Of a stretch of 64,000 nucleotides of DNA, positions 1-7,957 are shown piece by piece; positions within the stretch are counted from its first letter, which is position 1, and each line of letters starts with the position of its first letter. The notes under the pieces are model-generated. The model saw only the letters and a program-made list of their open reading frames with translations, was not told where the DNA came from and ran no database searches. The translations under genes and the position numbers were made by a program. Source of the DNA: Halobacteriales archaeon QS_8_69_26 (GTDB lineage: Archaea; Halobacteriota; Halobacteria; Halobacteriales; SW-7-71-33). The stretch is from contig PXRX01000034.1 in NCBI GenBank assembly GCA_003023195.1, positions 1 to 64,000 on the forward strand, read 5' to 3'.

Positions 1-2
1 AC

Positions 3-161
3 GCGGTGGAAGAAACACCTGAGCTGATTGCTTATCCATCGTTGAACGACGCTTGGCTCGCCAGCAGAATTGATGTTACGATCTATCGAGATGAGCGTAT
101 TCGTTTTTCATGGATGTGTAATTCACTTGAATATTCTGGCGTCCACTGCATCCAAAGCTGA
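3..161 (+). CDS. Possible 3' end of an unknown protein (runs off the left edge)
   Basis: Only this plus-strand frame is open from the window edge, to a TGA at 159-161. It gives about 52 residues with ordinary composition and AT-richer codons than most of the window, like the protease gene that faces it. It overlaps the 3' end of that gene by 39 nt, which is plausible for convergent genes but also weakens the call. No family is recognised. Confidence 0.3.
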   Translation, partial: AVEETPELIAYPSLNDAWLASRIDVTIYRDERIRFSWMCNSLEYSGVHCIQS

Positions 162-1115
162 CTGCCCGGCAGTGCCGGCATCCCTGTAACTACCGTCAAC
201 CCAGTTCTCCCCATTGTGCATCATCACGAGATAGGCGTTGTCATCCACCCACGGCCCACCGGAGTCCCCCGGGTCGTTCTTTTCGTTTTCCATGTTCACT
301 TGGTCGATAACGAGGTCGTTCTTTTCGGTAGAATACGTAGTATTCCAGTTGTAACAGTTCCTCGCTCCACTGAATTCGCAGAAGATGTCCCTTCCGTTCT
401 GGTGTTCCGATTCTATCCCGGAAAACGTCCAAGCGCCCACGATATCGTAGACGGAGTCCCCGTACACACCTCCGGCAAACGAATCTACACTGTCCTCCAA
501 GTGGTATGCCACTGTGTCATGGCCGGTGTCCTCTTGTGTTGTACTGAATGAAACTACTCTGGAATCGCTCTCATCGTATTCCGGTTGGTAAAATATCTCG
601 GCACCGTCCGTGACGTGATAAGCAGTTATTACTATCTTTCTGTCCCAGTCGTCGTATCCGACGACCGTTGTTGTTACATAGTTGTCATTTTCCTGTTCGC
701 TACAGGCGAGTCCTCCCTGAACTATCTGCTGGTCGTGTCTTTCGGAACACTCTTCCAGCGATCGGCTTGCCTTCCGCTCCTCGTAATTTATCGGGATATC
801 GTAGACCCTGTTTGGAAGTCTTTTGCGAACGGAACGAGTATTGTTGTCCACGTATAGCTTGAACTCCACATTCCCATCGGCACGTTCTCGATACTCGGTG
901 GTCAATCCGTTCACTACCGGGTACTTGTTTATAAATTCGACAATGTCGAAATCCTCGTACACCATCAGACGTCGATAGCGTTCTTTCGAAACCATCCTGA
1001 CGCGGTCAGGGTAGCCATAGCCGTCCTTCGTGAGAACCAGGGGAACACCCTCGGCATTTTTAGCGGACGCCCGAGCAATCGCCTTTCTGAGAGCGACCGG
1101 CCCGCTCCCCAACAC
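123..1115 (-). CDS. Trypsin-like serine protease, Tat-exported, 5' end probably frameshifted
   Basis: The C-terminal part carries the catalytic-Ser motif GDSGGPW, and the middle carries a TAYHV segment that fits the catalytic His, so this is a chymotrypsin-fold (S1-like) protease of about 330 aa. The GTG at 1115 is the only start I find in this frame, but just upstream the same frame encodes KRRKFIKSLAVLGSG, a clear twin-arginine signal. The nearest ATG (1198, MSRDNEKIGIGDVV) is in another frame, and one extra A in the A6 run near 1141-1147 would join it to the Tat motif. The gene is therefore either frameshifted or affected by a homopolymer error. Its base composition is less GC-rich than its neighbours, suggesting acquisition. 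The substrate is unknown; if exported, it acts outside the cell. Confidence 0.75.
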   Translation of the reverse strand: MLGSGPVALRKAIARASAKNAEGVPLVLTKDGYGYPDRVRMVSKERYRRLMVYEDFDIVEFINKYPVVNGLTTEYRERADGNVEFKLYVDNNTRSVRKRLPNRVYDIPINYEERKASRSLEECSERHDQQIVQGGLACSEQENDNYVTTTVVGYDDWDRKIVITAYHVTDGAEIFYQPEYDESDSRVVSFSTTQEDTGHDTVAYHLEDSVDSFAGGVYGDSVYDIVGAWTFSGIESEHQNGRDIFCEFSGARNCYNWNTTYSTEKNDLVIDQVNMENEKNDPGDSGGPWVDDNAYLVMMHNGENWVDGSYRDAGTAGQSALDAVDARIFK

Positions 1116-1328
1116 GGCAAGCGACTTGATGAACTTCCGTCTTTTTTCTTCAGTTCGACCACGTCCCCGATCCCTATTTTTTCGTTGTCTCGGGACATGA
1201 ATGGAAATACGGACTAGATATATATAACTACCGCCTTGATTTCAAGGCAATTTTTATAGAGACGATCGACCGATCGAACGGACTGTGGCACCGACCACCG
1301 CCGAAACAGGCACCCGGGCCGTGACTCC

Positions 1329-1628
1329 CTATCGGTACAGCGAGTAGTAGAGCATGCTGAAGCCCACGATGAACGGCACCGTCTCGGCTATCTGGAAGAG
1401 GACCACGTTCTCGCCGACGCCCTGTTCCTGGGCGACCTGGGACACCTGGACGGTGAGGTTCGAGAGCGCGGTCCCCATGCTGATGAACGCGAAGCCGATG
1501 AACGCGTACTCCAGGCGCTTGGACTTCTGGGCGGAGTAGGCCTGGAAGCTGATGACCGTCAGGCCCAGCGCGAGTCCGAACAGCACCAGACGGAGCAGGA
1601 TCAACACGATCTGCAGGGGGTTCACCAT
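1329..1628 (-). CDS. Small DUF7521-like membrane protein (99 aa)
   Basis: The protein has about three hydrophobic segments and ends in YYSLYR. Its layout matches the proteins at 4619-4942 and 5053-5400: a hydrophobic start, a short basic loop, a central helix and a terminal YSLY motif. I chose the ATG at 1628 because it directly precedes the first membrane segment; the longer frame adds an uncharacteristic Arg-rich leader. The family is common in haloarchaea, often next to winged-helix regulators, and has no established function. The paired dyad motif at 1726-1745 lies about 100 bp upstream. Confidence 0.7.
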   Translation of the reverse strand: MVNPLQIVLILLRLVLFGLALGLTVISFQAYSAQKSKRLEYAFIGFAFISMGTALSNLTVQVSQVAQEQGVGENVVLFQIAETVPFIVGFSMLYYSLYR

Positions 1629-1725
1629 GCGTTGGGCTACCACACTCTGCCCGCCGTTAAAAATCCCTACCAGGTCGGCCGACCGGATCCGCCGAGGGTG
1701 GTGCACAGAGGTCCGGGGGACGATG

Positions 1726-1745
1726 TTACAGTATAGTTACTGTAA
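1726..1745. promoter_or_regulatory. Paired TTACWGTAA dyad, copy 1
   Basis: Two 9-bp palindromes, TTACAGTAT (one mismatch) and TTACTGTAA, are separated by 2 bp and so start 11 bp apart. The same architecture recurs five more times in the window. This copy lies upstream of the DUF7521-like gene and downstream of the truncated regulator. The binding factor is unknown. Confidence 0.7.
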
Positions 1746-1799
1746 ACCACCTGCACCCGGTCGCGTGGTCCCCCCGCCCCTCGCCTCCGGACCCGGCGC

Positions 1800-2210
1800 T
1801 CACTCCGGGCGGGCGACCACGTCCCCGAGGACCTTCCGTTGTGCGGCGGTGAGGTGTTCGATGAGGGTGGAAGGACCGATCCCCATGGCCTCGGCGACCT
1901 CCGAGGCGTTGGCCTCCCTGGGGTACTCGAAGTAGCCCATCTCGACGGCGGTTTCGAGAGCCTCCCGCTGGCGGTCGGTGAGCCGACCCCGCCGCACCGT
2001 GACCAGGTCGCCCCCGGGGCCGTCCCCGCCGGCGCTGGCGAGCGATTGGACCCGGACCTCGCCGTACCGCTCCCGGAGGTCCCCGACCACCTCCCGCAGA
2101 CGGTCGACGTCCTCGACGTGAAGGGTGAGAAACAGCGACCCACCCGCGGCACGGACGTCGGCGACCGGGACCGCGAGTTGCTCGATCCGCCCGCAGACGC
2201 AGACTGTCAC
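1800..2210 (-). CDS. NarO-like HTH_10 regulator, probably missing its N-terminus
   Basis: The 136-aa frame ends in an HTH_10 (bacterio-opsin activator type) domain: LTDRQREALETAVEMGYFEYP followed by a helix-turn-helix around residues 100-130. It begins at a GTG with CVCGRIEQL. A Cys-rich N-terminus followed by this kind of HTH is the layout of NarO, the haloarchaeal regulator of anaerobic respiration genes, and a NarO-type operator and nirK lie just downstream. Members of the wider family are usually around 200 aa, so the N-terminal half seems lost. The loss point coincides with the start of the neighbouring amidohydrolase fragment. The NarO assignment is inference from the Cys pair and context. 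Confidence 0.6.
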   Translation of the reverse strand: MTVCVCGRIEQLAVPVADVRAAGGSLFLTLHVEDVDRLREVVGDLRERYGEVRVQSLASAGGDGPGGDLVTVRRGRLTDRQREALETAVEMGYFEYPREANASEVAEAMGIGPSTLIEHLTAAQRKVLGDVVARPE

Positions 2211-2834
2211 GGCGCGACGCCCGGGGAGCGGGCGCGCCTCGTCGACGCCGGCGCGAGCATGGTCGGCTGTCCGAGTTCCATCGGGGCCATCGACGGCGTG
2301 GTCGCCCCGGTCGCCGAGTACCGCGAGTTCGGCGGCACCGTCGGACTCGGGACCGACCAGGCGCCGGGGCCGGGCCACCACGACCCCCTCCGGGAGGCTC
2401 GCACGGCCGCCCTCCTCTCGAAGACCGACCGGGCCGACCCGACGGCGCTGCCCGCCTGGGCGGCCCTGCGCACGGCCACCGTCGGCGGCGCGGAGGCCCT
2501 CGGGATCGACGACCGGGTCGGGAGCCTGGCGGAGGGGAAGGCCGCCGACGTTGTCACCGTCGACGTCACCGCCCTCGGGGTCGCGCCGACGGTGACCGAG
2601 CCGTTGCACACGGCCGTCACGAACCTGGTCCACTCGGCCGTCGGGCGGGACGTGCTGGACGTCTTCGTCGCCGGCCGACCGGTGGTCAGGGCGGGCGAGT
2701 TCGTCGACGCGGACCCCGCCGCGGCCGTCGCCGAGGCCAGGGAGCGGGCGGCCGGCGTCTTCGACCGTGCGACGGAGGACTGGCGGGCCGCCGGGTCGGC
2801 ACTCGTCGACGCCGTCGACCAGGGGTGGCTCTGA
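2211..2834 (+). pseudogene. Amidohydrolase (chlorohydrolase/SAH-deaminase type), 3' fragment
   Basis: About 207 residues match the C-terminal half of the amidohydrolase superfamily: DAGASMVGCPSS, the metal-binding Asp in VGLGTDQA, ATVGGAEALGIDD and GSLAEGKAADVV. The N-terminal HxH metal site and the first half of the barrel are missing, and no credible start codon or promoter precedes the fragment. The recognisable homology begins almost exactly where the divergent regulator (1800-2210) loses its N-terminus. A single deletion through a shared intergenic region would explain both. The fragment would not be active. Confidence 0.7.
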
Positions 2835-3238
2835 AGGGTCTCTCGGGCTGGAGAACGGGGAGGAACGCTTCGGAAGACGGATCGCCCCGCCGGCAGTCGC
2901 CGAGCGCCGGCGGGAGAACGGAGAACCCGTTCGGGAAAGGGAGCGTGCGACCCGCGATCGTTCGGTCTCGTGCCCCCGACTAATACCCCCGTCAGACGCG
3001 ACGACGACGCGGATGACGGACGACGGACGGAGGTGTGACGGACCGGTCTGTCGACCGGTTTGCGAGGTCCGGTCGGTTCGGTCCCGCCGGCTACCGGTCC
3101 GGCGCGGTCGAACCACCGCCTTGCTCCCCCTGATAAACGGGGGAACGAACATGTTCGCCCGGGTTTCCACGCCCCGGGAACGCGCTCGACGCTTGATGTG
3201 GGTGTACCCTCGAACTTGGAATGTGAGGTAACCGACCC
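2835..3238. other. Intergenic region upstream of nirK
   Basis: About 400 bp with no convincing gene. It contains the CGAA-N4-TTCG palindrome at 3146-3157 and otherwise GC-rich sequence. No clear TATA box is visible, as is common for activator-dependent haloarchaeal promoters. Confidence 0.5.
3146..3157. promoter_or_regulatory. CGAA-N4-TTCG operator (NarO/DmsR type) of nirK
   Basis: CGAACATGTTCG is a perfect 12-bp palindrome fitting the CGAA-N4-TTCG element described upstream of denitrification and DMSO-respiration promoters in haloarchaea. It lies about 82-93 bp before the nirK ATG. It implies induction under low oxygen by a NarO- or DmsR-like regulator. Confidence 0.7.
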
Positions 3239-4354
3239 ATGTTCGAAGCCACTCGCCGCCGCGTTCTGGGCGCACTGGGTGCCGGCGGAGCGGCCACGGT
3301 CGCCGGCTGTTCCGGCGACTCCGCTCCCACGGCCGGCACGGTGAACACCGGCGGAACCTCCGCCGCGTTCAGCGGCGAGACCGACGTCGACCGGATCGCC
3401 GCCGACCCGACGGACCTCCCCGACCCCATCGACCGGGACGAGCCGAAACGCCACGAGGTCACCCTGGAGACGGTCGAGCACACCGCCGAGATCGAGGACG
3501 GCGTGACCTTCGCCGGGCAGGTCCCCGGGCCGATGATCCGGGTCCGGCAGGGCGACACGGTGTCGCTCACGCTGGAGAACGCCGACGGGAACAAGATGCA
3601 GCACAACGTCGACCTCCACGCGGTCTACGGCACGGGCGGGGGCGCCGTCGCGACCACCGCCGCGCCGGGCGAGGCCAACGCGATGGAGTTCCAGGCCTGG
3701 TACCCCGGCGCGTACATCTACCACTGCGCGGTGCCGAACCTCGACTACCACATCAGCGCCGGCATGTTCGGGATGATCCTCGTCGAACCGAAGGACGGGC
3801 TCCCGGAGGTCGACCACGAACTCTACTTCGGCCAGCACGAACTCTACACCGACACGGAGACCGGCGAGGAGGGTCACCACGGGTTCGACTTCGACGCGAT
3901 GGCCCGGGAGGACCCGACCTACGTCCTCCTCAACGGCGAGAAGTACGCCTACAGCGCCGCCAAGCACGGGCCGGCGGAGGTCGAGAAGGGCGACACCGTC
4001 CGGGTGTTCATGGTCGACGGCGGCCCGAACCTCTCGTCGAACTTCCACCCCATCGGCAACGTCTGGGCGCGGGCCTACCGCGACGGCGGCCTCCCCGAGG
4101 AGGGTCCCTTCGACGAGTACGCCGACCGGAACATCCAGACGATGAAGGTCCCGCCCGGGAGCTGTATGACCGGAGAGATGGAGACGCCGGTCCCCGAGCG
4201 GATCAAACTGGTCGACCACGCGCTCAGCCGGGTCACCCGGAAGGGACTGCTCGCCGAGGTCGACGTCCTCGGCGGTGAGGAGAAGGACGTCTACGACCCC
4301 GAACCCGAGGGGCCCGGCGAGGGACCGATCTACGGCGACGGCGAGGGCGAGTAG
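3239..4354 (+). CDS. nirK: Copper-containing nitrite reductase (371 aa)
   Basis: Reduces nitrite to nitric oxide in denitrification, outside the membrane. The N-terminus has a Tat motif (TRRRVLGALGAGG) and a lipobox ending at Cys24, so it is probably a lipid-anchored exported enzyme. Two cupredoxin domains follow. Visible copper ligands are H122 and H127 with the catalytic Asp125 (HNVDLH), H162-C163 (YHCA), H171 and M176, and a type 2 His in NFHPIGNVW. All expected ligands are present. It is preceded by a CGAA-N4-TTCG operator and a NarO-like gene. No nor, nos or nar genes are in the window. Confidence 0.95.
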   Translation: MFEATRRRVLGALGAGGAATVAGCSGDSAPTAGTVNTGGTSAAFSGETDVDRIAADPTDLPDPIDRDEPKRHEVTLETVEHTAEIEDGVTFAGQVPGPMIRVRQGDTVSLTLENADGNKMQHNVDLHAVYGTGGGAVATTAAPGEANAMEFQAWYPGAYIYHCAVPNLDYHISAGMFGMILVEPKDGLPEVDHELYFGQHELYTDTETGEEGHHGFDFDAMAREDPTYVLLNGEKYAYSAAKHGPAEVEKGDTVRVFMVDGGPNLSSNFHPIGNVWARAYRDGGLPEEGPFDEYADRNIQTMKVPPGSCMTGEMETPVPERIKLVDHALSRVTRKGLLAEVDVLGGEEKDVYDPEPEGPGEGPIYGDGEGE

Positions 4355-4527
4355 GTCGCCCGGCGGGTACACGGTGTCCCGCCCCGTGATCCGATCCCCC
4401 GGTCGTCGCTAGCGGTCCGGACGACGGGGCCGTCCATCCGTCCCCCGGTTTTCCGTCCCGGATCCCGTCCCCTATCGAACCGATCAGGCGGGATCGTTGA
4501 GTCCCGGACCCGCCAAACAGCGGCCAG

Positions 4528-4618
4528 TGTCACCGGACGGGATCAGCCGCCGGCGACTCCTCCAGGCCGGGGCCGCGACCGGGACCGTCCTCGTCGGTGG
4601 GAAGGTCGTCACCGGGGA
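4528..4618 (+). pseudogene. 5' stub of a Tat-exported protein
   Basis: From the GTG at 4528 the frame encodes a textbook Tat signal: ISRRRLLQAGAATGTVLVGG. After roughly 30 residues the frame becomes antisense to the 3' end of the convergent DUF7521-like gene, and nothing recognisable continues. This looks like the surviving 5' end of an exported redox protein next to nirK, with the rest deleted. Which protein it was cannot be told from the stub. Confidence 0.5.
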
Positions 4619-4942
4619 TCAGGTCGGTGACGCCGTCCCGGTCCGGTCGTCGTCGGCGTGGCGGGCGTACAGCGAGTACGCCAGCACCAGGAACCCGGCC
4701 GCGGTGAACGTGCTCTGGATCGCGACGCCGCCGACGATGCCCAGTCCGGCGAGTTGGTGGACGGCACCGCCGAGCAAGCCCCCCGCGGTCACCAGCCCCA
4801 GGCCGACGACCAGCGCGCGCAACGCCGGCGACGCCGTCCGGAGGTACGCGCGGCCGGCCAGGAGGGTGACGAACCCGCCCGCGAGGAGGGTGACGACCTT
4901 CGTCAGGACGATGTACGTTTCGAGTCCGATCGCGTTCGTCAT
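4619..4942 (-). CDS. DUF7521-like membrane protein (107 aa)
   Basis: Three hydrophobic segments are visible (TKVVTLLAGGFVTLLAG, LVVGLGLVTAGGLLGG and a terminal segment), and the tail is YSLYARHADDD. A basic loop with AYLRT follows the first helix, as in its paralogue at 5053-5400 (AYRRTG). Together with 1329-1628 it is one of three such proteins in 4 kb, suggesting local duplication. The function is unknown; a role as membrane partner of a winged-helix regulator is possible. Confidence 0.7.
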   Translation of the reverse strand: MTNAIGLETYIVLTKVVTLLAGGFVTLLAGRAYLRTASPALRALVVGLGLVTAGGLLGGAVHQLAGLGIVGGVAIQSTFTAAGFLVLAYSLYARHADDDRTGTASPT

Positions 4943-5052
4943 CGCTGGTCGGAGTTCGTCCGGGATCCGGCTTAAAAAACCGCCGGGCGTTTCCAGATGC
5001 TGGGAACCGGGGGCATGGATCGGTGGGGCTCGGGAGAAAGAGATCCCGGCGA

Positions 5053-5400
5053 TCAGTCGACGTACAGCGAGTAGAGGATCACGCCGAACCCGACGGTCGT
5101 GAAGGCGCTCTCGACGACGAGCGCGACGCGGGGGTCGACCTGGACGAACTGGTCGACCACGCCGGCCAGCAGGGAGCCGAGGGTGACGATGGCGAACCCG
5201 ATGGCCAGGGCGCGCAGCGCCCGCGCCCCGGTCCGGCGGTAGGCCCGGAACGCGAAGTAGGTGATGAGCGCGCCGATGACCAGGGTCGCGGACTTGAGGA
5301 CCGCGACGACCGTGAAGTGGACGGCGACCAGCGACTTCGCGGTCATTGCGACGCCGTCCGCGGCGACCGGCACGGTCGCAGGGGCGAGTTCTGGAATCAC
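5053..5400 (-). CDS. DUF7521-like membrane protein coupled to an HTH gene
   Basis: The protein is about 115 aa with three membrane segments, an AYRRTGARALRALAIG loop and a terminal YSLYVD. A GTG at 5400 overlaps the stop codon of the upstream winged-helix gene (GTGA), indicating translational coupling; an internal ATG at 5346 is the alternative start. The coupling suggests that the membrane protein and the regulator act together, for instance as sensor and responder, but that is inference. Confidence 0.72.
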   Translation of the reverse strand: MIPELAPATVPVAADGVAMTAKSLVAVHFTVVAVLKSATLVIGALITYFAFRAYRRTGARALRALAIGFAIVTLGSLLAGVVDQFVQVDPRVALVVESAFTTVGFGVILYSLYVD

Positions 5401-5774
5401 GTCTCCTTGCGCACCTCCGTCCACATGTCCGCGAGGCGCTGGTCGGGCGTCCGTTCGGGGCGGTCCACCCGGACGACGAACTCGCGGTCGTCGCCCAGGA
5501 GGATCCGGACCCCCTCGAACTCCACCGCGTAGCGGGTCGTGTGCTGTCCGTCCTTCCGGATCTCGGTTCGCTCGCCCAGCAGCGAGGCCTCGGTCAGCAG
5601 GTCCAGCTTCCGGTAGGTGGTCGAGAGCGGTACGTCACAGGCCTCCGATAGTTCGCTGGCTGTCATGGGTTCCTCCAGCGCGCGGACGAACGCTCGACAG
5701 TCCGGGTCCTCGAGGGCGTCGAGCACGTCCTGCAGGTCGGGCGCGTCCTCGTCCGCGAAGGGATCGCGCACCAT
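5397..5774 (-). CDS. Winged-helix transcriptional regulator (125 aa)
   Basis: An N-terminal segment (LQDVLDALEDPDCRAFVRAL) leads into a winged helix with the recognition region LSEACDVPLSTTYRKLDLL, typical of haloarchaeal ArsR/IclR-like regulators. The C-terminal third is beta-rich and could be the wing or a small sensor part. It is the first gene of a two-gene unit with the DUF7521-like protein, overlapping it by 4 nt. The target genes are unknown. Confidence 0.8.
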   Translation of the reverse strand: MVRDPFADEDAPDLQDVLDALEDPDCRAFVRALEEPMTASELSEACDVPLSTTYRKLDLLTEASLLGERTEIRKDGQHTTRYAVEFEGVRILLGDDREFVVRVDRPERTPDQRLADMWTEVRKET

Positions 5775-5901
5775 TATCCGGGGCTGTCACTACCGGCGGT
5801 AAAGTCCCTTCTGATCGTCGGGAGTGCACCGCTGGGAGGCGCACGGACGGTCGCACCGCCGGGACGGAAGCTACTTCTCCGTCCGCCCGTTGGCCCGGCA
5901 C

Positions 5902-6180
5902 ATGGAGTGGAAGCTGTTCGCCGACCTGGCCGAACGGGCCGGCGACAGGCGGGTGGCCGTCGACGTCGAGGCGGGCGACACCGTCGGCGACGCCCTGGAC
6001 GCACTGGTCGAGGGCCGCCCGGAACTGCGGGAGCGGGTGGTCGACGAGGACGGCGGTCTCAGGGACCACATCAACGTCCTCCGGAACGGCAAGAACGTCC
6101 AGACCCAGGAGGAGGGGCTGGACACCACCCTCGCGGCCGGCGACGAACTCGCCATCTTCCCGCCGGTCAGCGGCGGGTGA
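5902..6180 (+). CDS. samp1: SAMP/MoaD-family ubiquitin-like protein
   Basis: A 92-aa beta-grasp protein ending in PPVSGG. The C-terminal Gly-Gly is the hallmark of small archaeal modifier proteins and MoaD, which are activated by the E1-like UbaA for conjugation to proteins or for sulfur transfer in molybdopterin synthesis. I chose the ATG at 5902 (MEWKLFADL) because it begins the beta-grasp fold; the longer frame adds a basic leader. Which SAMP paralogue this is cannot be fixed from one window, so the symbol is tentative. Confidence 0.8.
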   Translation: MEWKLFADLAERAGDRRVAVDVEAGDTVGDALDALVEGRPELRERVVDEDGGLRDHINVLRNGKNVQTQEEGLDTTLAAGDELAIFPPVSGG

Positions 6181-6315
6181 TCGGCGGTCCTCCCGGTGTC
6201 GTTCCGGGGGGTCGAAACGGGACCAGACGCCGGTTTCCGCCGTTTCCGGCCGCTCGTCCGCCGGATCCCGCGGTACACTTACCGTCCCGGGCGACCAAGA
6301 GCCGGGTGTCCAAGG

Positions 6316-6720
6316 ATGCCCGGGTCCCGGTCGGGCGACGAACGGGTCAACGTCTTCGACGTGGGGGAGCGCTACTGCTTCAAGCACTACTTCGACGGCG
6401 AGGCGGTGTTCGCGGAACTCGAACCCTACTACAACGACCAGGCCTACCGGTTCGAGGTGCCGCCCGACGAGTTCGAGGACCTGCGCGAGTTCCTGCGCGG
6501 CCACGGCTACGAGTTGCGGGTCGTCGACGACCCCGACGACTTCGCCGTCGCCGTCGAGCAGTACTCCGCCCACCCCGAGAACGTCTTCGAGGAGTCGGTG
6601 CTCCAGCGCTCGACAGGGGGCTACAACTGCTTCCTGATGACCTCGCAGATGGCGGTGGCCGGTGCCTGCGGCGAGGGCGCGGTCCGGATCGGAGAGGTGC
6701 CGGTCGAGAGCCCCTTCTGA
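6316..6720 (+). CDS. Conserved haloarchaeal protein of unknown function (134 aa)
   Basis: A soluble acidic protein starting at the ATG at 6316 (MPGSRSGDERVNVFDVGE). It has a mixed alpha/beta pattern and a Cys-containing C-terminal stretch (YNCFLMTSQMAVAGACGEG). I do not recognise the family. The frame extends upstream of 6316, but that part is Arg/Pro-rich and atypical. It follows the SAMP gene on the same strand after about 135 bp. Confidence 0.65.
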   Translation: MPGSRSGDERVNVFDVGERYCFKHYFDGEAVFAELEPYYNDQAYRFEVPPDEFEDLREFLRGHGYELRVVDDPDDFAVAVEQYSAHPENVFEESVLQRSTGGYNCFLMTSQMAVAGACGEGAVRIGEVPVESPF

Positions 6721-6730
6721 GTCGGGAGGA

Positions 6731-7319
6731 TCACGCGAGGGCGGCGGTGTGGCGTTGCACCCACTCGCGGTGGCGGTCGGCGGTGGGGTCGGCGGCGTCG
6801 GCGAGGAGGTCCTCCGCTCGCCGGCACCACTCCCGTGCCCCCGCCTCGTCGCCGCGTTCCCGGCACAGTTCGACCAGTTCCTCGACGGCGTCGAGGGCGT
6901 CCGGGGAGGCGTCGAGTTCGTCGAAGGTTTCCAGGGACCGCTTCGAGCGCCCGGACCGGACCGGCCTCCTCGACGACGACGGTGTCCGCGCCGACGAGGG
7001 CCTCCACCGGGAGCGCGTGGGCGTCCGGCACCGCCGCCAGCAGGTCCGAACTGGCGAGGACCGCCCGCTGGGTCCGCTCGTACCGGCGGTACTCGTGGGC
7101 CGCCATCGCGCCGGCCAGCGTCGCCACGTATCCGTTCTCGCGCTTCTCGACCAGGTCGGCCTCGCGGAGGGTCCGGAGTGCGCGGGTGACCGTCGACCGG
7201 GAGTGGTCCAGGGCGTCGACCACGTCGCGAGTCGGTAGCGGCCCCGCTTCGTCGAGCAGTTCGAGGAAGTCGACGCGCCGCGCCACCGCGTCCATTCGCT
7301 CCCCCATGTCCCCACTCAT
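6731..7319 (-). pseudogene. Winged-helix regulator broken by a one-base frameshift
   Basis: From the ATG at 7319 one frame gives a good winged helix: LPTRDVVDALDHSRSTVTRAL and LREADLVEKRENGYVATLAG. Near 6940 the sensible reading moves to another frame, which continues SLETFDELDASPDALDAVEEL to a stop at 6731. Removing one base around 6938-6946 would restore a continuous protein of about 195 aa. The gene is either recently inactivated or this is a sequence error; both halves have normal haloarchaeal composition. Confidence 0.65.
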
Positions 7320-7558
7320 TTGTCGTGGGTTGACGGTCCGCGGGTTAAGTGTACTGATAGTCGTTCTCTGAACGCGATCGGCATGACAGTCCAGGTTCAG
7401 GGTGATCGTAAGGGTGGTCGGATCGGGGATCGGTCGGTTCGAGGGCCGAGCCGCCGGAACGCGGCCGATCCGGGATGGCCGCCGGTGGCCCGCGGGCTGA
7501 GCCACCGGCCCGTGCGGTAGGTATAGTTTCCGACGATCCATCGTTCTACCCGGTTCCC

Positions 7559-7900
7559 ATGCCACAGAACGGTGACGACGAGGCGGACCGCCGAACCGTG
7601 CTCAAGACTCTGACCGCCGGCGCCGTGGGGGCGGCGGCGTTCTCGGGCCTCGCCAGCGCGGCGTCGTCGGACGACGGCGCCGTGCGCCCGACCCCGGAAG
7701 CGGACCGGGTGGAACCGGACCGGGTGGTCGAGAGCCTCGACGACGTCGGACCGGCCTACCACTGCGATACGGAGTACAAGTGTAGCGACACCTGTTACAA
7801 GGACGGCTCCTACGAGCAGGCCTACAAGCGGGACTGCTGTCACTGGAACAGCGAGTGGTACTGCGAGGACTGGGAGCGCACCGACCGCTGCTGCTTCTGA
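7559..7900 (+). CDS. Small Tat-exported cysteine-rich protein (113 aa)
   Basis: The N-terminus is a Tat signal (ADRRTVLKTLTAGAVGAAAF) with a likely AxA cleavage region before ASSDDG. After an acidic spacer, the last 45 residues contain eight Cys (CDTEYKCSDTC, DCC, YC, CC) plus several Trp and Tyr, ending CCF. An even Cys count in a short exported domain suggests a disulfide-stabilised peptide. No family is recognised. A halocin-like or other secreted peptide role is conceivable, but I see no immunity or maturation gene beside it. Confidence 0.7.
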   Translation: MPQNGDDEADRRTVLKTLTAGAVGAAAFSGLASAASSDDGAVRPTPEADRVEPDRVVESLDDVGPAYHCDTEYKCSDTCYKDGSYEQAYKRDCCHWNSEWYCEDWERTDRCCF

Positions 7901-7957
7901 CGTCTCCGGGGGGCACCGGCCGGCTCCCCGCCGGTGGTCCGGGCCACCGATCCCTCC

